From: an uncultured Paracoccaceae bacterium
GTDB taxonomy: Bacteria > Pseudomonadota > Alphaproteobacteria > Rhodobacterales > Rhodobacteraceae
DNA: 64,000 bases
NCBI GenBank assembly: GCA_937138255.1
Contig: CAKZOU010000041.1
Coordinates: forward strand, 1-64,000
Direction of reading: 5' to 3'
Below the pieces are notes generated by a model that had not been told where the DNA came from, ran no database searches, and saw nothing but the letters and a program-made list of their open reading frames with translations. Of the stretch, positions 50,244-59,328 are shown piece by piece (within the stretch, counting starts at the first letter, position 1; the number at the start of each line of letters is the position of its first letter). The translations under genes and the position numbers were made by a program.

Positions 50244-50932
50244 GCCTTGCGCGCCAGCCGGTGGTAGAGGTGGGTGAAGGTCGCCGCACCAAGGACCGGG
50301 ATCAACAGGTTGACCAGCGGAATGGTCAGAGGCAGCGCCATGAGGCAGCCCGCGATCCAGATTTCCGTGCCGTGCTTTTTCCGCATCGCATAGGCCCGCT
50401 CGCGCCCTTCGCGGCGGATGGCGGCCATGGTGAAATACTCGCGGCCCAGAAGGAAGCCGTTGAGAAGATAGAAGATCAGCACCGAGGCGAAGGGCAGGAT
50501 CACATAAAGCGCGAAGGCGAGGATATTGGCGCCGATCAGCACGCCGAGAAAGCTCAGCGTATCGCGCAACGCCTCGGTGAAGCCGACCTTGGGGGCGGCC
50601 GGAAGGCCCGGGTAATGCACCTCTTCGACCGCTTCGGCCACGGTGTCGAGAAACATCGAGGTGATCGCCGAGGCAACGGGGATCATCAGGAAGAACGACA
50701 ATAGAAGCATCAGCGCGAAGGAGCCGACCGAGAGGGCGGTCCCGAGCCAGTCGATCTGGCCGAAGAAGGGCAGGGTGATCGACGAAGGATCGAAAAGGCC
50801 GATCAGGAATACGATCAGGGCATAGGCGCCGATGAAAAGCGCAAGGCTCAGGCCAACGCCAAGGCCGATCACCCGTCGAAAGCGCGGGTCGGTGAGCTGG
50901 GCCAGCGCCTTGAGGAAATCGCCGATAATCAT
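50240..50932 (-). CDS. EI24/CysZ-like membrane protein
   Basis: 230 residues with four to six hydrophobic helices. The signature segments are FFLMIPVASAITSMFLDTVAEAVEEVHYPGLP, FLLGREYFTMAAIRREG and LMALPLTIPLVNLLIPVLGAATFTHLYH. E. coli CysZ imports sulfate, so a transport role is possible but unproved. ATG 50932 overlaps the nitroreductase stop as ATGA. Confidence 0.85.
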   Translation of the reverse strand: MIIGDFLKALAQLTDPRFRRVIGLGVGLSLALFIGAYALIVFLIGLFDPSSITLPFFGQIDWLGTALSVGSFALMLLLSFFLMIPVASAITSMFLDTVAEAVEEVHYPGLPAAPKVGFTEALRDTLSFLGVLIGANILAFALYVILPFASVLIFYLLNGFLLGREYFTMAAIRREGRERAYAMRKKHGTEIWIAGCLMALPLTIPLVNLLIPVLGAATFTHLYHRLARKA

Positions 50933-51507
50933 CCCTCGACCCACGTCACTTTCTTGCCAAGGTCCGGGCGCGGGCGGTCGGGCGCGTCGGCTTTCATCGT
51001 TCCAAGGTGGATGATCCCGGCAACGGTTTCATGGGGCTCAAGCCCGAGGTTCTTCTCGACGAAGGTCCGGTCATGGCTGAACCAGCCGCTGATCCAGCTC
51101 GCGCCCCAGCCCGCCGCCGTTGCCGCATTGACGAGGGCGAGGCAGGCGCCGCCAGCGGAATAGACCTGCTCCGAGGTCGGGAACTTGTCGAGCGCGACAG
51201 GCGAGGAGACAACCACGACCGCGCAGCCCGCGCCTCGATAAGTCGCCACGGATTTCGCAACCTTTTCAGGGTCTTCCCCCATCTCCGGCCCGCGCATTTC
51301 CATTGCTGCCGCCAGCCGGTCAAGCGCCGCGCCATTCAGCACGATGAACCGCCACGGCTCGAGCTTGCCGTGATCCGGTGTCCGCGCTGCGGCGGTCAGC
51401 ATCTCGGTAAGATCCTCGCGGCCCGGATAGGGCGCGGTCAGCATCTTGGCGGGATAGCTCTTGCGCGAGAGCAGAAAATCGAGGGCGGCCTGATTGCGGG
51501 CGGGCAT
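50929..51507 (-). CDS. Nitroreductase-family FMN protein (YdjA-like)
   Basis: 192 residues. FMN-binding pattern at the N-terminus RKSYPAKMLTAPYPGREDLTEMLTAAARTPDHGKLEPWRFIVL, then the GGACLALVNAATAAGWGASWISG helix and the C-terminal IIHLGTMKADAPDRPRP. Reduces nitro or quinone-like compounds with NAD(P)H in characterised relatives; the natural substrate is unknown. Coupled to the EI24 gene. Confidence 0.9.
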   Translation of the reverse strand: MPARNQAALDFLLSRKSYPAKMLTAPYPGREDLTEMLTAAARTPDHGKLEPWRFIVLNGAALDRLAAAMEMRGPEMGEDPEKVAKSVATYRGAGCAVVVVSSPVALDKFPTSEQVYSAGGACLALVNAATAAGWGASWISGWFSHDRTFVEKNLGLEPHETVAGIIHLGTMKADAPDRPRPDLGKKVTWVEG

Positions 51508-51540
51508 GGGAACTCCTTTTGTCTTCCCCGCTAGATAGGG

Positions 51541-52644
51541 TCAGCCAAGCGCGGTTTCCATATCGGAAATGAGGCCGCTGACGAAAGCGTCGAACCGCGC
51601 GTCGGGTTGGCGCTGGGCCCAGATGTCGCCAAAGGGGTCGGGCGCGCGGGTCTCGCTGCCGGCCATTTCGGCGATGACCTCGTGGCCGAGGAAAGGCACA
51701 TAGACCTCGGAATAGCCGCCCTCATGCACCACCACCAGCCGCCCGCCGCAGATCTCGGCCGATAGGTCGAGCACGCGGCGGGTCATCTGCCGGAAGGACT
51801 CCTGATGGCAGAGCATACGCGCCAAGGGATCGTTGCCAGCCGCGTCATAGCCGCAGGCGATGATCAGAACATCGGGCTTGAAGGCGCGGATGGCGGGCAG
51901 GGCGAGGCGGTCCATCGCTTCGAGATAGCTCACATGGCCGCAACCCGGCGGCAGGGGGATATTCAGGTTGGTGCCCAGCCCCGCGCCCTTGCCACGATCC
52001 GAGAAAAAGCCGCTATCCATCGGATAGTTGCGATCCTGATGCATCGAGATGGTCAGAACATCAGGGTCTTCATAGAAGATCGCCTCGGTGCCGTTGCCGT
52101 GGTGCACGTCCCAGTCGAGAACGGCCACCCGCTGCGCCAGCCCCGCCGCCTGTGCCGCCCGGATGGCAATGGCGATATTGGCGAGAAGGCAGAAGCCATT
52201 GGGGAAATCCGGCAGGCAATGATGCCCCGGCGGGCGGGAGAGGGCATAGGCGTTGTCCACCTCGCCCTCGAGCACCGCGAAAAGCGCATCGCGGGCGATC
52301 CCGGCCGAAAGCGTGGCGATCTCATAGCCGCCGGGGCCAAAGGGCGTGCGGCGGCCCAATTCGCCGCCTTGCGCGTCCGAGAGCGCCTTGAACTTGTCGA
52401 GATAGCTTGCGGGGTGCACCCGCAACAGCTCTTCCCGCGTCGCTGGCTCGGCCGAGGCGAGCCGCAGCTCTTTGGTCAGCCCCGTCACGTCCATCAGGTT
52501 CTTCAGCCGCCGCTTGGTCTCGGGGTTCTCGGGCAGGCCGCCGTTCGCCGCGGGCTGCACAAGCCCCCCCACCGGCAGCATCCCCGCGTAATTGCCGCCG
52601 CCGTGCCAGAAACAGCGCTCGTCCCAATAGAATCCCGTGGTCAT
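51541..52644 (-). CDS. Histone-deacetylase-like amidohydrolase
   Basis: 367 residues, class II type. Catalytic and zinc residues are in SRPPGHHCLP, VLDWDVHHGNGTEAIFYED and GYDAAGNDPLA, with the late VVVHEGGYSEVYVPF. Relatives remove acetyl groups from proteins, polyamines or acetoin-related molecules. The first residues (MTTGFYWDERCFWHGGG) are family-like. It is divergent from a DUF167 gene. Confidence 0.93.
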   Translation of the reverse strand: MTTGFYWDERCFWHGGGNYAGMLPVGGLVQPAANGGLPENPETKRRLKNLMDVTGLTKELRLASAEPATREELLRVHPASYLDKFKALSDAQGGELGRRTPFGPGGYEIATLSAGIARDALFAVLEGEVDNAYALSRPPGHHCLPDFPNGFCLLANIAIAIRAAQAAGLAQRVAVLDWDVHHGNGTEAIFYEDPDVLTISMHQDRNYPMDSGFFSDRGKGAGLGTNLNIPLPPGCGHVSYLEAMDRLALPAIRAFKPDVLIIACGYDAAGNDPLARMLCHQESFRQMTRRVLDLSAEICGGRLVVVHEGGYSEVYVPFLGHEVIAEMAGSETRAPDPFGDIWAQRQPDARFDAFVSGLISDMETALG

Positions 52645-52724
52645 GGTGCCCCTCCGCTTTCGCAGCCACTCTTGCCGATGCGGCAGCCCCTGCCAAGGGC
52701 GGCGAAACGTGCTAGGGCAGGGCT

Positions 52725-52976
52725 ATGGCCGAAGACCTCTCCCACCTTGCCCTCGAGGGCGCCGAGATCGCCGTGCGGGTAACGCCAAAGGCAAGCCGCG
52801 ACCGGATCGTCGTCGAGGAGGGGCAGATCAGGGTCTATGTCACCACCGTGCCCGAAGACGGCAAGGCCAATGCGGCGGTGCAAAAGATCCTCGCCAAGGC
52901 GCTGGGCATCCCGAAATCGAGGCTGACGCTCATTCGCGGCCAGACTTCGCGCGACAAGGTCTTTCGGATCGGCTGA
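52725..52976 (+). CDS. DUF167/YggU-family protein
   Basis: 83 residues: IAVRVTPKASRDRIV at the start, VYVTTVPEDGKANAAVQKILAKALGIPKSRLTLIRGQTSRDKVFRI to the end, the complete DUF167 pattern. Cytoplasmic, function unknown. Its stop directly abuts the opposite gene's stop. Confidence 0.92.
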   Translation: MAEDLSHLALEGAEIAVRVTPKASRDRIVVEEGQIRVYVTTVPEDGKANAAVQKILAKALGIPKSRLTLIRGQTSRDKVFRIG

Positions 52977-53222
52977 CTATTCTTCTTCGTCCGCCGCCTT
53001 CAGCCGATAGATCCCCTCGGGCAGATCGAGCGCCGCCTCGAGATCGCGCAGCTGGGTCATCGACAGGGTGATCGTCATCACCTGATCGGTGCGCGGATCA
53101 AGCTGTTCGATGGTGATGCAATCCTCGAAGGCGTTGATCGTGATATCTTCCTTGAGGGCGCCTGCGCCCTCGTCGATCAGCGTCACGACCGTCGCGTCAA
53201 ACTCGTGTTCGATGGTAAACAT
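52977..53222 (-). CDS. Conserved hypothetical protein
   Basis: 81 residues, acidic, starting MFTIEHEFDATVVTLIDEG with a predicted beta-rich middle (DITINAFEDCITIEQLD) and the helix MTQLRDLEAALDLPEG. No signal peptide. I know no named domain. ATG 53222 is preferred, since the 20 upstream codons are Cys/Pro-rich and unlike the rest. Weak ribosome site. Confidence 0.75.
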   Translation of the reverse strand: MFTIEHEFDATVVTLIDEGAGALKEDITINAFEDCITIEQLDPRTDQVMTITLSMTQLRDLEAALDLPEGIYRLKAADEEE

Positions 53223-53300
53223 GGCCCCAGCGTAGCGCACAGGTTTTTCTTGGCAAGTGGCGGCTCTGGGGTAACCTGACATGGGGTAAGGGAGGCCGAC

Positions 53301-53669
53301 ATGATCCTCAGGGAATGGCAGAAATTCAAAATGCGGGTGATTTGGTCAAGCGCGGGATTTGTCCACGTCTGGAAGACCGAATCCTCGCTGCATCAGTGGA
53401 TCGTGCTGAACGTCATCTCGGCGCTTCTTGCGTTCATCCTGCCCCTCACCGGCCTTGAGCGGGGAGTTCTCTTGATGGGCGGCATCATGGTGATGGCGGC
53501 CGAATGCATAAACACAGCGATCGAGCGCGTGGTGGATGACATATCGACCGAGAAGCGCGACCGCGCCCGGCAGGCCAAGGATGCCGGCAGCGCAGCGGTG
53601 GCGATGATGGGGCTCGCTGTGCTGGCCGCGTGGATCTGCATCATCTTCGGGCTGGTCGCCCGCAGCTAG
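53301..53669 (+). CDS. dgkA: Diacylglycerol kinase
   Basis: 122 residues, three predicted helices. Phosphorylates diacylglycerol to phosphatidate at the inner membrane. GFVHVWKTESSLHQWIVLNVISA, the catalytic stretch MAAECINTAIERVVDDIS (Glu, Asn) and the end helix GLAVLAAWICIIFGL are characteristic. GGGAGG precedes the ATG. The stop forms CTAG with ppk2. Confidence 0.95.
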   Translation: MILREWQKFKMRVIWSSAGFVHVWKTESSLHQWIVLNVISALLAFILPLTGLERGVLLMGGIMVMAAECINTAIERVVDDISTEKRDRARQAKDAGSAAVAMMGLAVLAAWICIIFGLVARS

Positions 53670-54532
53670 GCGCCGTTCTTGACGTGCCGCGTATCGGGGT
53701 GAAGCGCCTTGCCGAGGATATGATCGTCGCGGTGGATCACCTTGGCGGCGGGGCCGACGATTTCGGGGTCGGGCGGCAGGGCGATTTCGGGGTCTTTGTC
53801 GGGATAGTCGAGGGTCGAGAGGAAATGGCGCATACAGTTGATGCGCGCGCGCTTCTTGTCGTTTGACTTGATGACCGTCCAGGGCGCGTCGGCGGTGTCG
53901 GTGTAGAAGAACATCGCCTCTTTCGCCTCGGTATAGTCGTCCCAGCGGTCGAGGCTGGCCTTGTCGATAGGGGAAAGCTTCCAGCGCTTGAGCGGGTCGG
54001 TCTCGCGCGACAGAAAGCGGCGCTTCTGTTCCTCTTGCGTGACGGAAAACCAGTATTTGTAGAGCCTCAGGCCGGAACGGACGAACATCCGCTCAAGCTC
54101 GGGCGTTTCGCGCATGAATTCCAGATAGTCGTTCGGCTCGCAGAACCCCATGACCCGTTCGACGCCCGCGCGGTTATACCAGCTGCGATCGTAAAAGACC
54201 ATTTCGCCGCTTGTCGGCAGGTGCTGGATGTAGCGCTGGAAGAACCACTGGCCCTTTTCCTCGGGCGTGGGCTTGTTGAGCGCGACGACCCGCGCGGTGC
54301 GCGGATTGAGGTGCTCCATATAGCGTTTGATCGTGCCGCCCTTGCCAGCCGCATCGCGGCCCTCGAACAGCAGCACGAATTTCTGCCCTGTTTCCTGCGC
54401 CCAATGCTGGACCTTCAGAAGCTCGGCCTGAAGTTTTGCCTTTTCCGCCTCATAGCTGGCCCGGTCCAGTCTTGGCGCGTCATGGGCGATGGTTTCATCG
54501 ATCGTGGCATTCTTGGCGGCGGTTTGGCTCAT
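53666..54532 (-). CDS. ppk2: Polyphosphate kinase 2
   Basis: 288 residues, one-domain PPK2. Uses polyphosphate to make GTP/ATP, or the reverse. Walker A FEGRDAAGKGGTIKRY (about 58-73), Walker B-like GEMVFYDRSWYNRAG, and the lid RFLSRETDPLKRWKLSPID. Divergent from DUF6455, convergent with dgkA. Confidence 0.95.
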   Translation of the reverse strand: MSQTAAKNATIDETIAHDAPRLDRASYEAEKAKLQAELLKVQHWAQETGQKFVLLFEGRDAAGKGGTIKRYMEHLNPRTARVVALNKPTPEEKGQWFFQRYIQHLPTSGEMVFYDRSWYNRAGVERVMGFCEPNDYLEFMRETPELERMFVRSGLRLYKYWFSVTQEEQKRRFLSRETDPLKRWKLSPIDKASLDRWDDYTEAKEAMFFYTDTADAPWTVIKSNDKKRARINCMRHFLSTLDYPDKDPEIALPPDPEIVGPAAKVIHRDDHILGKALHPDTRHVKNGA

Positions 54533-54612
54533 CGAGGGCTCCTTCTTGCAATCCGCGTTCCCTATCAGGTTTCCGGCCGCCGTGCTTTGACGTGGGTCAT
54601 GGTCTTCGCAAG

Positions 54613-54626
54613 TTGATCAGGATCAA
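54613..54626. promoter_or_regulatory. Fnr/FnrL-type box
   Basis: TTGAT, four bases, ATCAA, a perfect match to the TTGAT-N4-ATCAA consensus for Fnr/FnrL. It is 53 bases before the DUF6455 start and 80 bases from ppk2. Oxygen-dependent control of the DUF6455 gene is inferred. Confidence 0.72.
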
Positions 54627-54679
54627 TGCGCTTGCGGCCTGTTGGCGCGATCCTGACCTCAGGGAAGCAGGAGAGTTCG

Positions 54680-54940
54680 ATGTTCGGAGTGAAAACAGTC
54701 GCCCATCACGCGGGCCTCGTGGAGCGGATGGCCGAAACGATTGGCGCCGGGCTTGGCGATGCCATTGCGGACCACCGATTGAGCGCCTCGGAGTACCGCA
54801 CGGCGGTGATCCGTTGCACGACCTGCGATGCGTCTGAGGAATGCCCGCACTGGATGGACAGCCACGCCCATGCCGAAGGCGCGCCGGCCTACTGCCGTAA
54901 CAGGGATCTCCTTGATCGTCTTTCGCACGCCGAGGCTTGA
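54680..54940 (+). CDS. DUF6455-family protein
   Basis: 86 residues starting MFGVKTVAHHAGLVERMAETIG, with the family's cysteine pattern CTTCDASEECPHWMD and a later Cys in PAYCRNRD, suggesting a metal site. GGAG lies seven bases before the ATG. Members are typical of Rhodobacterales, function unknown. A perfect Fnr box lies 53 bases upstream. Confidence 0.87.
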   Translation: MFGVKTVAHHAGLVERMAETIGAGLGDAIADHRLSASEYRTAVIRCTTCDASEECPHWMDSHAHAEGAPAYCRNRDLLDRLSHAEA

Positions 54941-54971
54941 GGCCGTCTGACGCCGGTGGCAGGGTCCGCCC

Positions 54972-55346
54972 ATGCGGATCCTTGAGAATGTCATATCCGA
55001 TCGTGGCTCGCGCTATGCGGTGTCGGGGGCCGATGTCGGCTCGGCCGAGGATGTGAAGGACTTCATCAAAGCCCTCTGCCGCAACAAGAAATTCGCCAAG
55101 GCCACGCACAATAGCTGGGCTGTTCTTCTGCCTGAAGGACCGTTGAAGAATGACGACGGCGAGGCGGGTGCCGGCATGGTGATCCTGCGGATGCTCGAAC
55201 GCGAGGGGCGCATGGGCCATGTCGTCTGCGTCACCCGCTGGTTCGGCGGCAAACACCTCGGCGGCGACCGCTTCCGCCATGTGGCAGAAGCGGTGCGGGT
55301 CTATCTCGGGGCATTGGCCGGCGCCGCACAGGACGCCGGCCACTAG
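54972..55346 (+). CDS. IMPACT/YigZ-family (UPF0029) protein, short form
   Basis: 124 residues covering the N-terminal UPF0029 domain only: KFAKATHNSWAVLLPEGPLKNDDGEAGAGMVILRML and VVCVTRWFGGKHLGGDRFRHVAEAV. Full YigZ proteins have about 200 residues, so the C-terminal domain is absent. Function unclear; relatives bind ribosomes. It is 31 bases after DUF6455. Confidence 0.87.
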   Translation: MRILENVISDRGSRYAVSGADVGSAEDVKDFIKALCRNKKFAKATHNSWAVLLPEGPLKNDDGEAGAGMVILRMLEREGRMGHVVCVTRWFGGKHLGGDRFRHVAEAVRVYLGALAGAAQDAGH

Positions 55347-55348
55347 GT

Positions 55349-55726
55349 TTATTTCAGATTTGTCAGAATGTTATAGGCGTAGGTCAGGATGCCGGCCATA
55401 ACCAGCACCTCCGCGATCGGCGCGAGCGGGAACATTGCTTCCGGGGTGATACGCTCCGAGAAAAACAAGAACAACATGACGAGCAGGAGGGTTGTCCCGC
55501 CAAGATGCAACCAGAAATGGAGGCGGGCGAGATTTGAGAGGCCGGTTTCCGGAAAGACCCGGTACAGGACGCCGAAAACCGTCATGAGCGTAAAGCCCAG
55601 AAGGTTGATATGGGCATGCAGCGGCGCGAAAGTATGATCGCCCGAACCGCCCATAAAAATGCCAAAGCTGACGCCGATGATCAGAAAGGCAGCTCCGACC
55701 AGAATGAAGCTTCTTGAGATATTCAT
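55349..55726 (-). CDS. Small four-helix protein resembling part of haem-copper oxidase subunit I
   Basis: 125 residues, four predicted helices. The segment FAPLHAHINLLGFTLMTVFGVLYRVFPE, with two conserved His, and LARLHFWLHLGGTTLLLV, with two more, recall subunit I helices that bind haem. It is far too short to be an oxidase. Relatives are often labelled cytochrome-c oxidase in databases; this name is not supported by length. Possibly a stand-alone haem or quinone-site protein. Confidence 0.72.
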   Translation of the reverse strand: MNISRSFILVGAAFLIIGVSFGIFMGGSGDHTFAPLHAHINLLGFTLMTVFGVLYRVFPETGLSNLARLHFWLHLGGTTLLLVMLFLFFSERITPEAMFPLAPIAEVLVMAGILTYAYNILTNLK

Positions 55727-55821
55727 GAATGACTCCCCTAAATGCCGGATCTCGGAAAAGTGCCCGGCTGCGTCATTCTATCGCAGCCGTTCGGGGTGGG
55801 TCTAGTGGCCGCAGATGAAGC

Positions 55822-56085
55822 CTAGCGCCGGCGTCTTCGAGCGGCGGCCCCGCCGCCGGCCCAGCTGGTCAGGCCGAGCAGAAAGCCGAAATCATACCAG
55901 CCGCCGGAGTTGGGGATGCCGTAGATCCCGACGCTGTCTGAGAACCAACTGATGATGAAGGCGATTGGGGCGACCGCGCCGTCGAAGAACCCCCAGAAGA
56001 AGCCGCGCGAGCCTTCGATCGCCAGGGGCGCTGTGGCGCAGGCGGTGAGGAGAAGGAGGGCGGCGAGGGGGATGAGGCGTTTCAT
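55822..56085 (-). CDS. Small lipoprotein
   Basis: 87 residues starting MKRLIPLAALLLLTACATAP: a lipoprotein signal with lipobox LTAC, so Lgt (lgt gene at 31.1 kb) would acylate Cys16. The rest is hydrophobic (GFFDGAVAPIAFIISWFSD) and ends in a poly-Arg run. Function unknown. Confidence 0.85.
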   Translation of the reverse strand: MKRLIPLAALLLLTACATAPLAIEGSRGFFWGFFDGAVAPIAFIISWFSDSVGIYGIPNSGGWYDFGFLLGLTSWAGGGAAARRRRR

Positions 56086-56126
56086 GGGGGTATGAAACGC
56101 CGGTTTGGCGCAAAAATCAACTGGGG

Positions 56127-56186
56127 TCAGGGGGCTCTGCCCCCGCGCCTGGCGGCGCTCCCCCGGAGTATTTGGAGCCAAAAGAA
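56127..56186 (-). repeat. Dispersed palindromic repeat, copy A (after rimO)
   Basis: In minus orientation it reads TTCTTTTGGCTCCAAATACTCC, then a GC-rich hairpin part ending GGGGGCAGAGCCCCC. It begins two bases after the rimO stop and closely matches the element at 60501-60558 after argD, which has the same orientation relative to its gene. Confidence 0.85.
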
Positions 56187-56188
56187 GA

Positions 56189-57565
56189 TCAGGCGGGGAG
56201 GCGGCCCCAGAGATCGTAGTCTCCCGCCTCGTCGACCTCGACGGTGACGATATCGCCGACCGATAGGCTTTCGGTGTTGTCGTCGATGAAGAGGTTGCCG
56301 TCGATTTCGGGGGCGTCGCCTTTGGTGCGGCAGGTGGCGATGCCGTCTTCGTCGATGTCGTCGACGATCACCTCCATCACTTTTCCAACCTTGGCGGCCA
56401 GTTTCGCCTCGGAAATCGCTTGGGCTTTTTCCATAAAGCGATCCCAGCGCTCTTGCTTGATTTCGTCGGGGACGTGACCCGGGAGATCGTTGGAGCGGGC
56501 GCCGGCGACGTTTTCGTATTGGAAGCAGCCGACACGGTCGAGCTGGGCCTCGTCCATCCAGTCGAGGAGGGTCTGGAATTCTTCCTCGGTCTCGCCGGGG
56601 TAGCCGACGATGAAGGTCGAGCGCAGGGTGATATCGGGGCAGTCGCGGCGCCAGGCGGCGATTTCGTCGAGCGTTTTTGCGGCGGCGGCGGGGCGGGCCA
56701 TGCGCCGTAGCGTTTCGGGGTGGGCGTGCTGGAAGGGGATATCGAGGTAGGGCAGGATCAGCCCCTCGGCCATCAGCGGGATCAGGTTGCGCACATGGGG
56801 GTAGGGGTAGACGTAGTGCAGCCGCACCCAGGCGCCAAGGCTGCCCAGATCGCGGGCGAGGTCGGTGATGTGGGCGCGGTGGCCGCGATCCTCTTTGTGT
56901 TTGGTATCAACGCCATAGGCCGAGGTATCCTGGCTGATGACCAGAAGTTCCTTCACCCCCGCCTCGACCAGTTTCTCCGCCTCGCGGATCACGGCGTGCG
57001 CCGGGCGGCTCACCAGACGGCCGCGCATATCGGGGATGATGCAGAACTTGCAGTGGTGATTGCAGCCCTCGGAAATCTTCAGATAGCTGTAGTGCCTTGG
57101 CGTGAGCTTGACGCCCGAGGAGGGCAGGAGATCGACAAAGGGATCGGGATCGGGCGGCACCGCGCCGTGGACGGCATCGAGCACCTGCTCGTATTGCTGG
57201 GGTCCGGTCACGGCGAGGACAGACGGGTGCGCGCCGGTGATGAACTCGGGCTCGGCGCCCAGGCAGCCGGTGACGATCACCTTGCCGTTTTCCGCCAGCG
57301 CCTCGCCGATCGCCTCAAGGCTTTCGGCCTTGGCGCTGTCGAGGAAGCCGCAGGTATTGACGATCACAGCGTCGGCCCCGGCGTAGTCGGGCGAGATGGC
57401 ATAGCCCTCGGCCCGCAGGCGCGTGAGGATGCGTTCGCTGTCCACAAGCGCCTTGGGGCAGCCGAGCGAGACCATGCCGATGGTCGGCTGTCCGGGCCGG
57501 GGCACATCGGTGATCAGCGCGCGCGGCGCGAGGTCGGGGCGGAGGTTGGGCGGGTTTTGCGACAT
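56189..57565 (-). CDS. rimO: Ribosomal protein S12 methylthiotransferase
   Basis: 458 residues. Radical-SAM enzyme that thiomethylates Asp of S12. N-terminal MTTase domain [19 protein letters not shown] with [15 protein letters not shown], the radical-SAM CxxxCxxC in [18 protein letters not shown] and a C-terminal TRAM domain ([18 protein letters not shown]). ATG 57565 is chosen over upstream Arg/Pro-rich codons. A dispersed repeat follows at once after its stop. Confidence 0.96.
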   Translation of the reverse strand: MSQNPPNLRPDLAPRALITDVPRPGQPTIGMVSLGCPKALVDSERILTRLRAEGYAISPDYAGADAVIVNTCGFLDSAKAESLEAIGEALAENGKVIVTGCLGAEPEFITGAHPSVLAVTGPQQYEQVLDAVHGAVPPDPDPFVDLLPSSGVKLTPRHYSYLKISEGCNHHCKFCIIPDMRGRLVSRPAHAVIREAEKLVEAGVKELLVISQDTSAYGVDTKHKEDRGHRAHITDLARDLGSLGAWVRLHYVYPYPHVRNLIPLMAEGLILPYLDIPFQHAHPETLRRMARPAAAAKTLDEIAAWRRDCPDITLRSTFIVGYPGETEEEFQTLLDWMDEAQLDRVGCFQYENVAGARSNDLPGHVPDEIKQERWDRFMEKAQAISEAKLAAKVGKVMEVIVDDIDEDGIATCRTKGDAPEIDGNLFIDDNTESLSVGDIVTVEVDEAGDYDLWGRLPA

Positions 57566-57585
57566 GGGGGCCTTCGCCCGCTTTC

Positions 57586-58203
57586 CTACCGCCGCCGGTC
57601 GCGGCGGGCGCTCATCGGCTGGAAGGCCACGCCAACATGGGCCTCGCAATAGGGTTTGCCCTGTTGCACGGGCAGGCCGCAGAACCAGAAATTATCGGTC
57701 GCGGGATCGCCCACGGGCCATTTGCAGGTCTTTTCTGTCAGTTCCATCAGCGTCAGCTTCTTGGCGGTCTTCTCGACCTCGCTCACCTTGGCGAGCGCCT
57801 CGGGGCTGATCTCGTTGGCCGAAGGCTGCGGCGGCAGGGGCTGGCCGGCGGGGATGATCGCGCGGCGGGCGGCGCTCATCGGGATCGTATCACTGCTTTC
57901 CGAAGCCTCTTCCGGCTCTTTTGCTGCCGGCTTGGCCTTGGCGGCCGGCTTGGCCTCGCCTCCGGTCGGCTTGGCGGCGGTTTGCAGTGAGGGCTTTTCC
58001 TTGGTCGCAGGCTTGGCGGGGCTGGCGGCAGGGGCCGAGGGCGCGGCACCGGCGCCGGCACGGTTCGACAGGCCAAGGCGATGCACCTTGCCGATCACCG
58101 CATTGCGGGTCACGCCGCCCAGTTCCTTGGCGATCTGGCTGGCCGATTGGCCTTCGGTCCACATCTTCTTCAAGAGCTCGACGCGCTCGTCGGTCCACGA
58201 CAT
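57586..58203 (-). CDS. gcrA: GcrA-family cell cycle regulator
   Basis: 205 residues. N-terminal DNA-binding region [44 protein letters not shown], a long Ala/Lys/Pro linker (about 50-110) and the C-terminal sigma-factor-interacting part [36 protein letters not shown]. GcrA is known to work at GANTC sites methylated by CcrM; one GANTC (58308-58312) lies in the upstream gap. Divergent from the ABC-2 permease gene. Confidence 0.95.
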   Translation of the reverse strand: MSWTDERVELLKKMWTEGQSASQIAKELGGVTRNAVIGKVHRLGLSNRAGAGAAPSAPAASPAKPATKEKPSLQTAAKPTGGEAKPAAKAKPAAKEPEEASESSDTIPMSAARRAIIPAGQPLPPQPSANEISPEALAKVSEVEKTAKKLTLMELTEKTCKWPVGDPATDNFWFCGLPVQQGKPYCEAHVGVAFQPMSARRDRRR

Positions 58204-58337
58204 CCTAAATTCCTTCGGCTAAAGGGCGGGGCCAACGGGGGCGTATCCGGCCAAGTACTCGGGTCAGCCCCCTATTCTAAGCATGGGAACGCGGGATACA
58301 AGCGGTCGAATCGTTTTGGACCACAAGGAGTGGACAG

Positions 58338-59141
58338 ATGAACACAGCGCAAGAAATGGGCGTCCGCCGTTTCGGCCGGGTCAACTGGCTTGGCACCTAT
58401 ACGCTGGCCCGGCGCGAGGTGATGCGATTTCTCAACGTCTGGAGCCAGACGATCATGGCGCCGCTGATCAACGCGGGGCTTTTCTTGTTGATCTTTACCA
58501 TCGCCATCGGCAAGGGGCGCGGCGATGTGATGGGCGTGCCTTTCATGCACTTCCTTGCCCCCGGCATCCTGACGATGACGGTGATTCAGAACGCTTTCGC
58601 CAATACCTCGTCCTCGATCACCTCGGCGAAGGTGCAGGGCAACATAGTCGATACCCTGATGCCGCCGCTCAGCCCGCTCGAGCTTGTCCTGGGCTATATC
58701 GCCGGCGCCGTGGCGCGGGGGATGATCGTGGCCGTGGTGATCGCCTTTGGCGCCTGGATTTTCCTAGGCGTCGGCATCGCCCACCCGCTCTGGACACTGG
58801 CCTTCGTCCTGGCCGGATCGGTCTTCATGGGCGCGCTCGGCATCGTCGCCGCCATCTTCGCCAACAAGTTCGACCAGCTCTCGGCGATCAGCAATTTCGT
58901 GGTGACGCCGCTCTCGTTCCTCTCGGGCACCTTCTATTCGATCACCGCCCTGCCAACGCCCCTGCAAGCCATGAGCCACGCCAACCCCTTCTTCTACATC
59001 ATCGACGGCGTCCGCTTTGGCATGATCGGCGTCTCCGACAGGGCGCCCGCGCTCGGCCTCGCCATTGCGTCTGGCGCGGCGTTGGCCATTCTGGTGCTCT
59101 GCTGGCGCTGGTTCCGCATGGGCTATCGCCTCAAGCCCTAA
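58338..59141 (+). CDS. ABC-2 type transporter permease
   Basis: 267 residues, six predicted helices. The ABC-2 membrane domain layout ends in FVVTPLSFLSGTFYSITALP..ANPFFYIIDGVRFGMIG, typical of DrrB/NodJ-like exporters. No ATP-binding partner is in the window beside it, so the ATPase is elsewhere or it is orphaned. AAGGAG precedes the ATG. The substrate is unknown. Confidence 0.9.
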   Translation: MNTAQEMGVRRFGRVNWLGTYTLARREVMRFLNVWSQTIMAPLINAGLFLLIFTIAIGKGRGDVMGVPFMHFLAPGILTMTVIQNAFANTSSSITSAKVQGNIVDTLMPPLSPLELVLGYIAGAVARGMIVAVVIAFGAWIFLGVGIAHPLWTLAFVLAGSVFMGALGIVAAIFANKFDQLSAISNFVVTPLSFLSGTFYSITALPTPLQAMSHANPFFYIIDGVRFGMIGVSDRAPALGLAIASGAALAILVLCWRWFRMGYRLKP

Positions 59142-59328
59142 GCTGGCTTTTCATGCTGGCACGGATCGCGTAAACGATCTCCATGATGCGCAAAGGCCTC
59201 CGATTCGACCTCCGACGCACCCGCTGACTCGCGGGCGCGACGCTTTGCGCTTCGTCTATCCTCCCAATTGAATTGACTTGCCCTTGCCCCTACGGCACCT
59301 ATCGGGCTTCACTATGAAGGACCATCTG

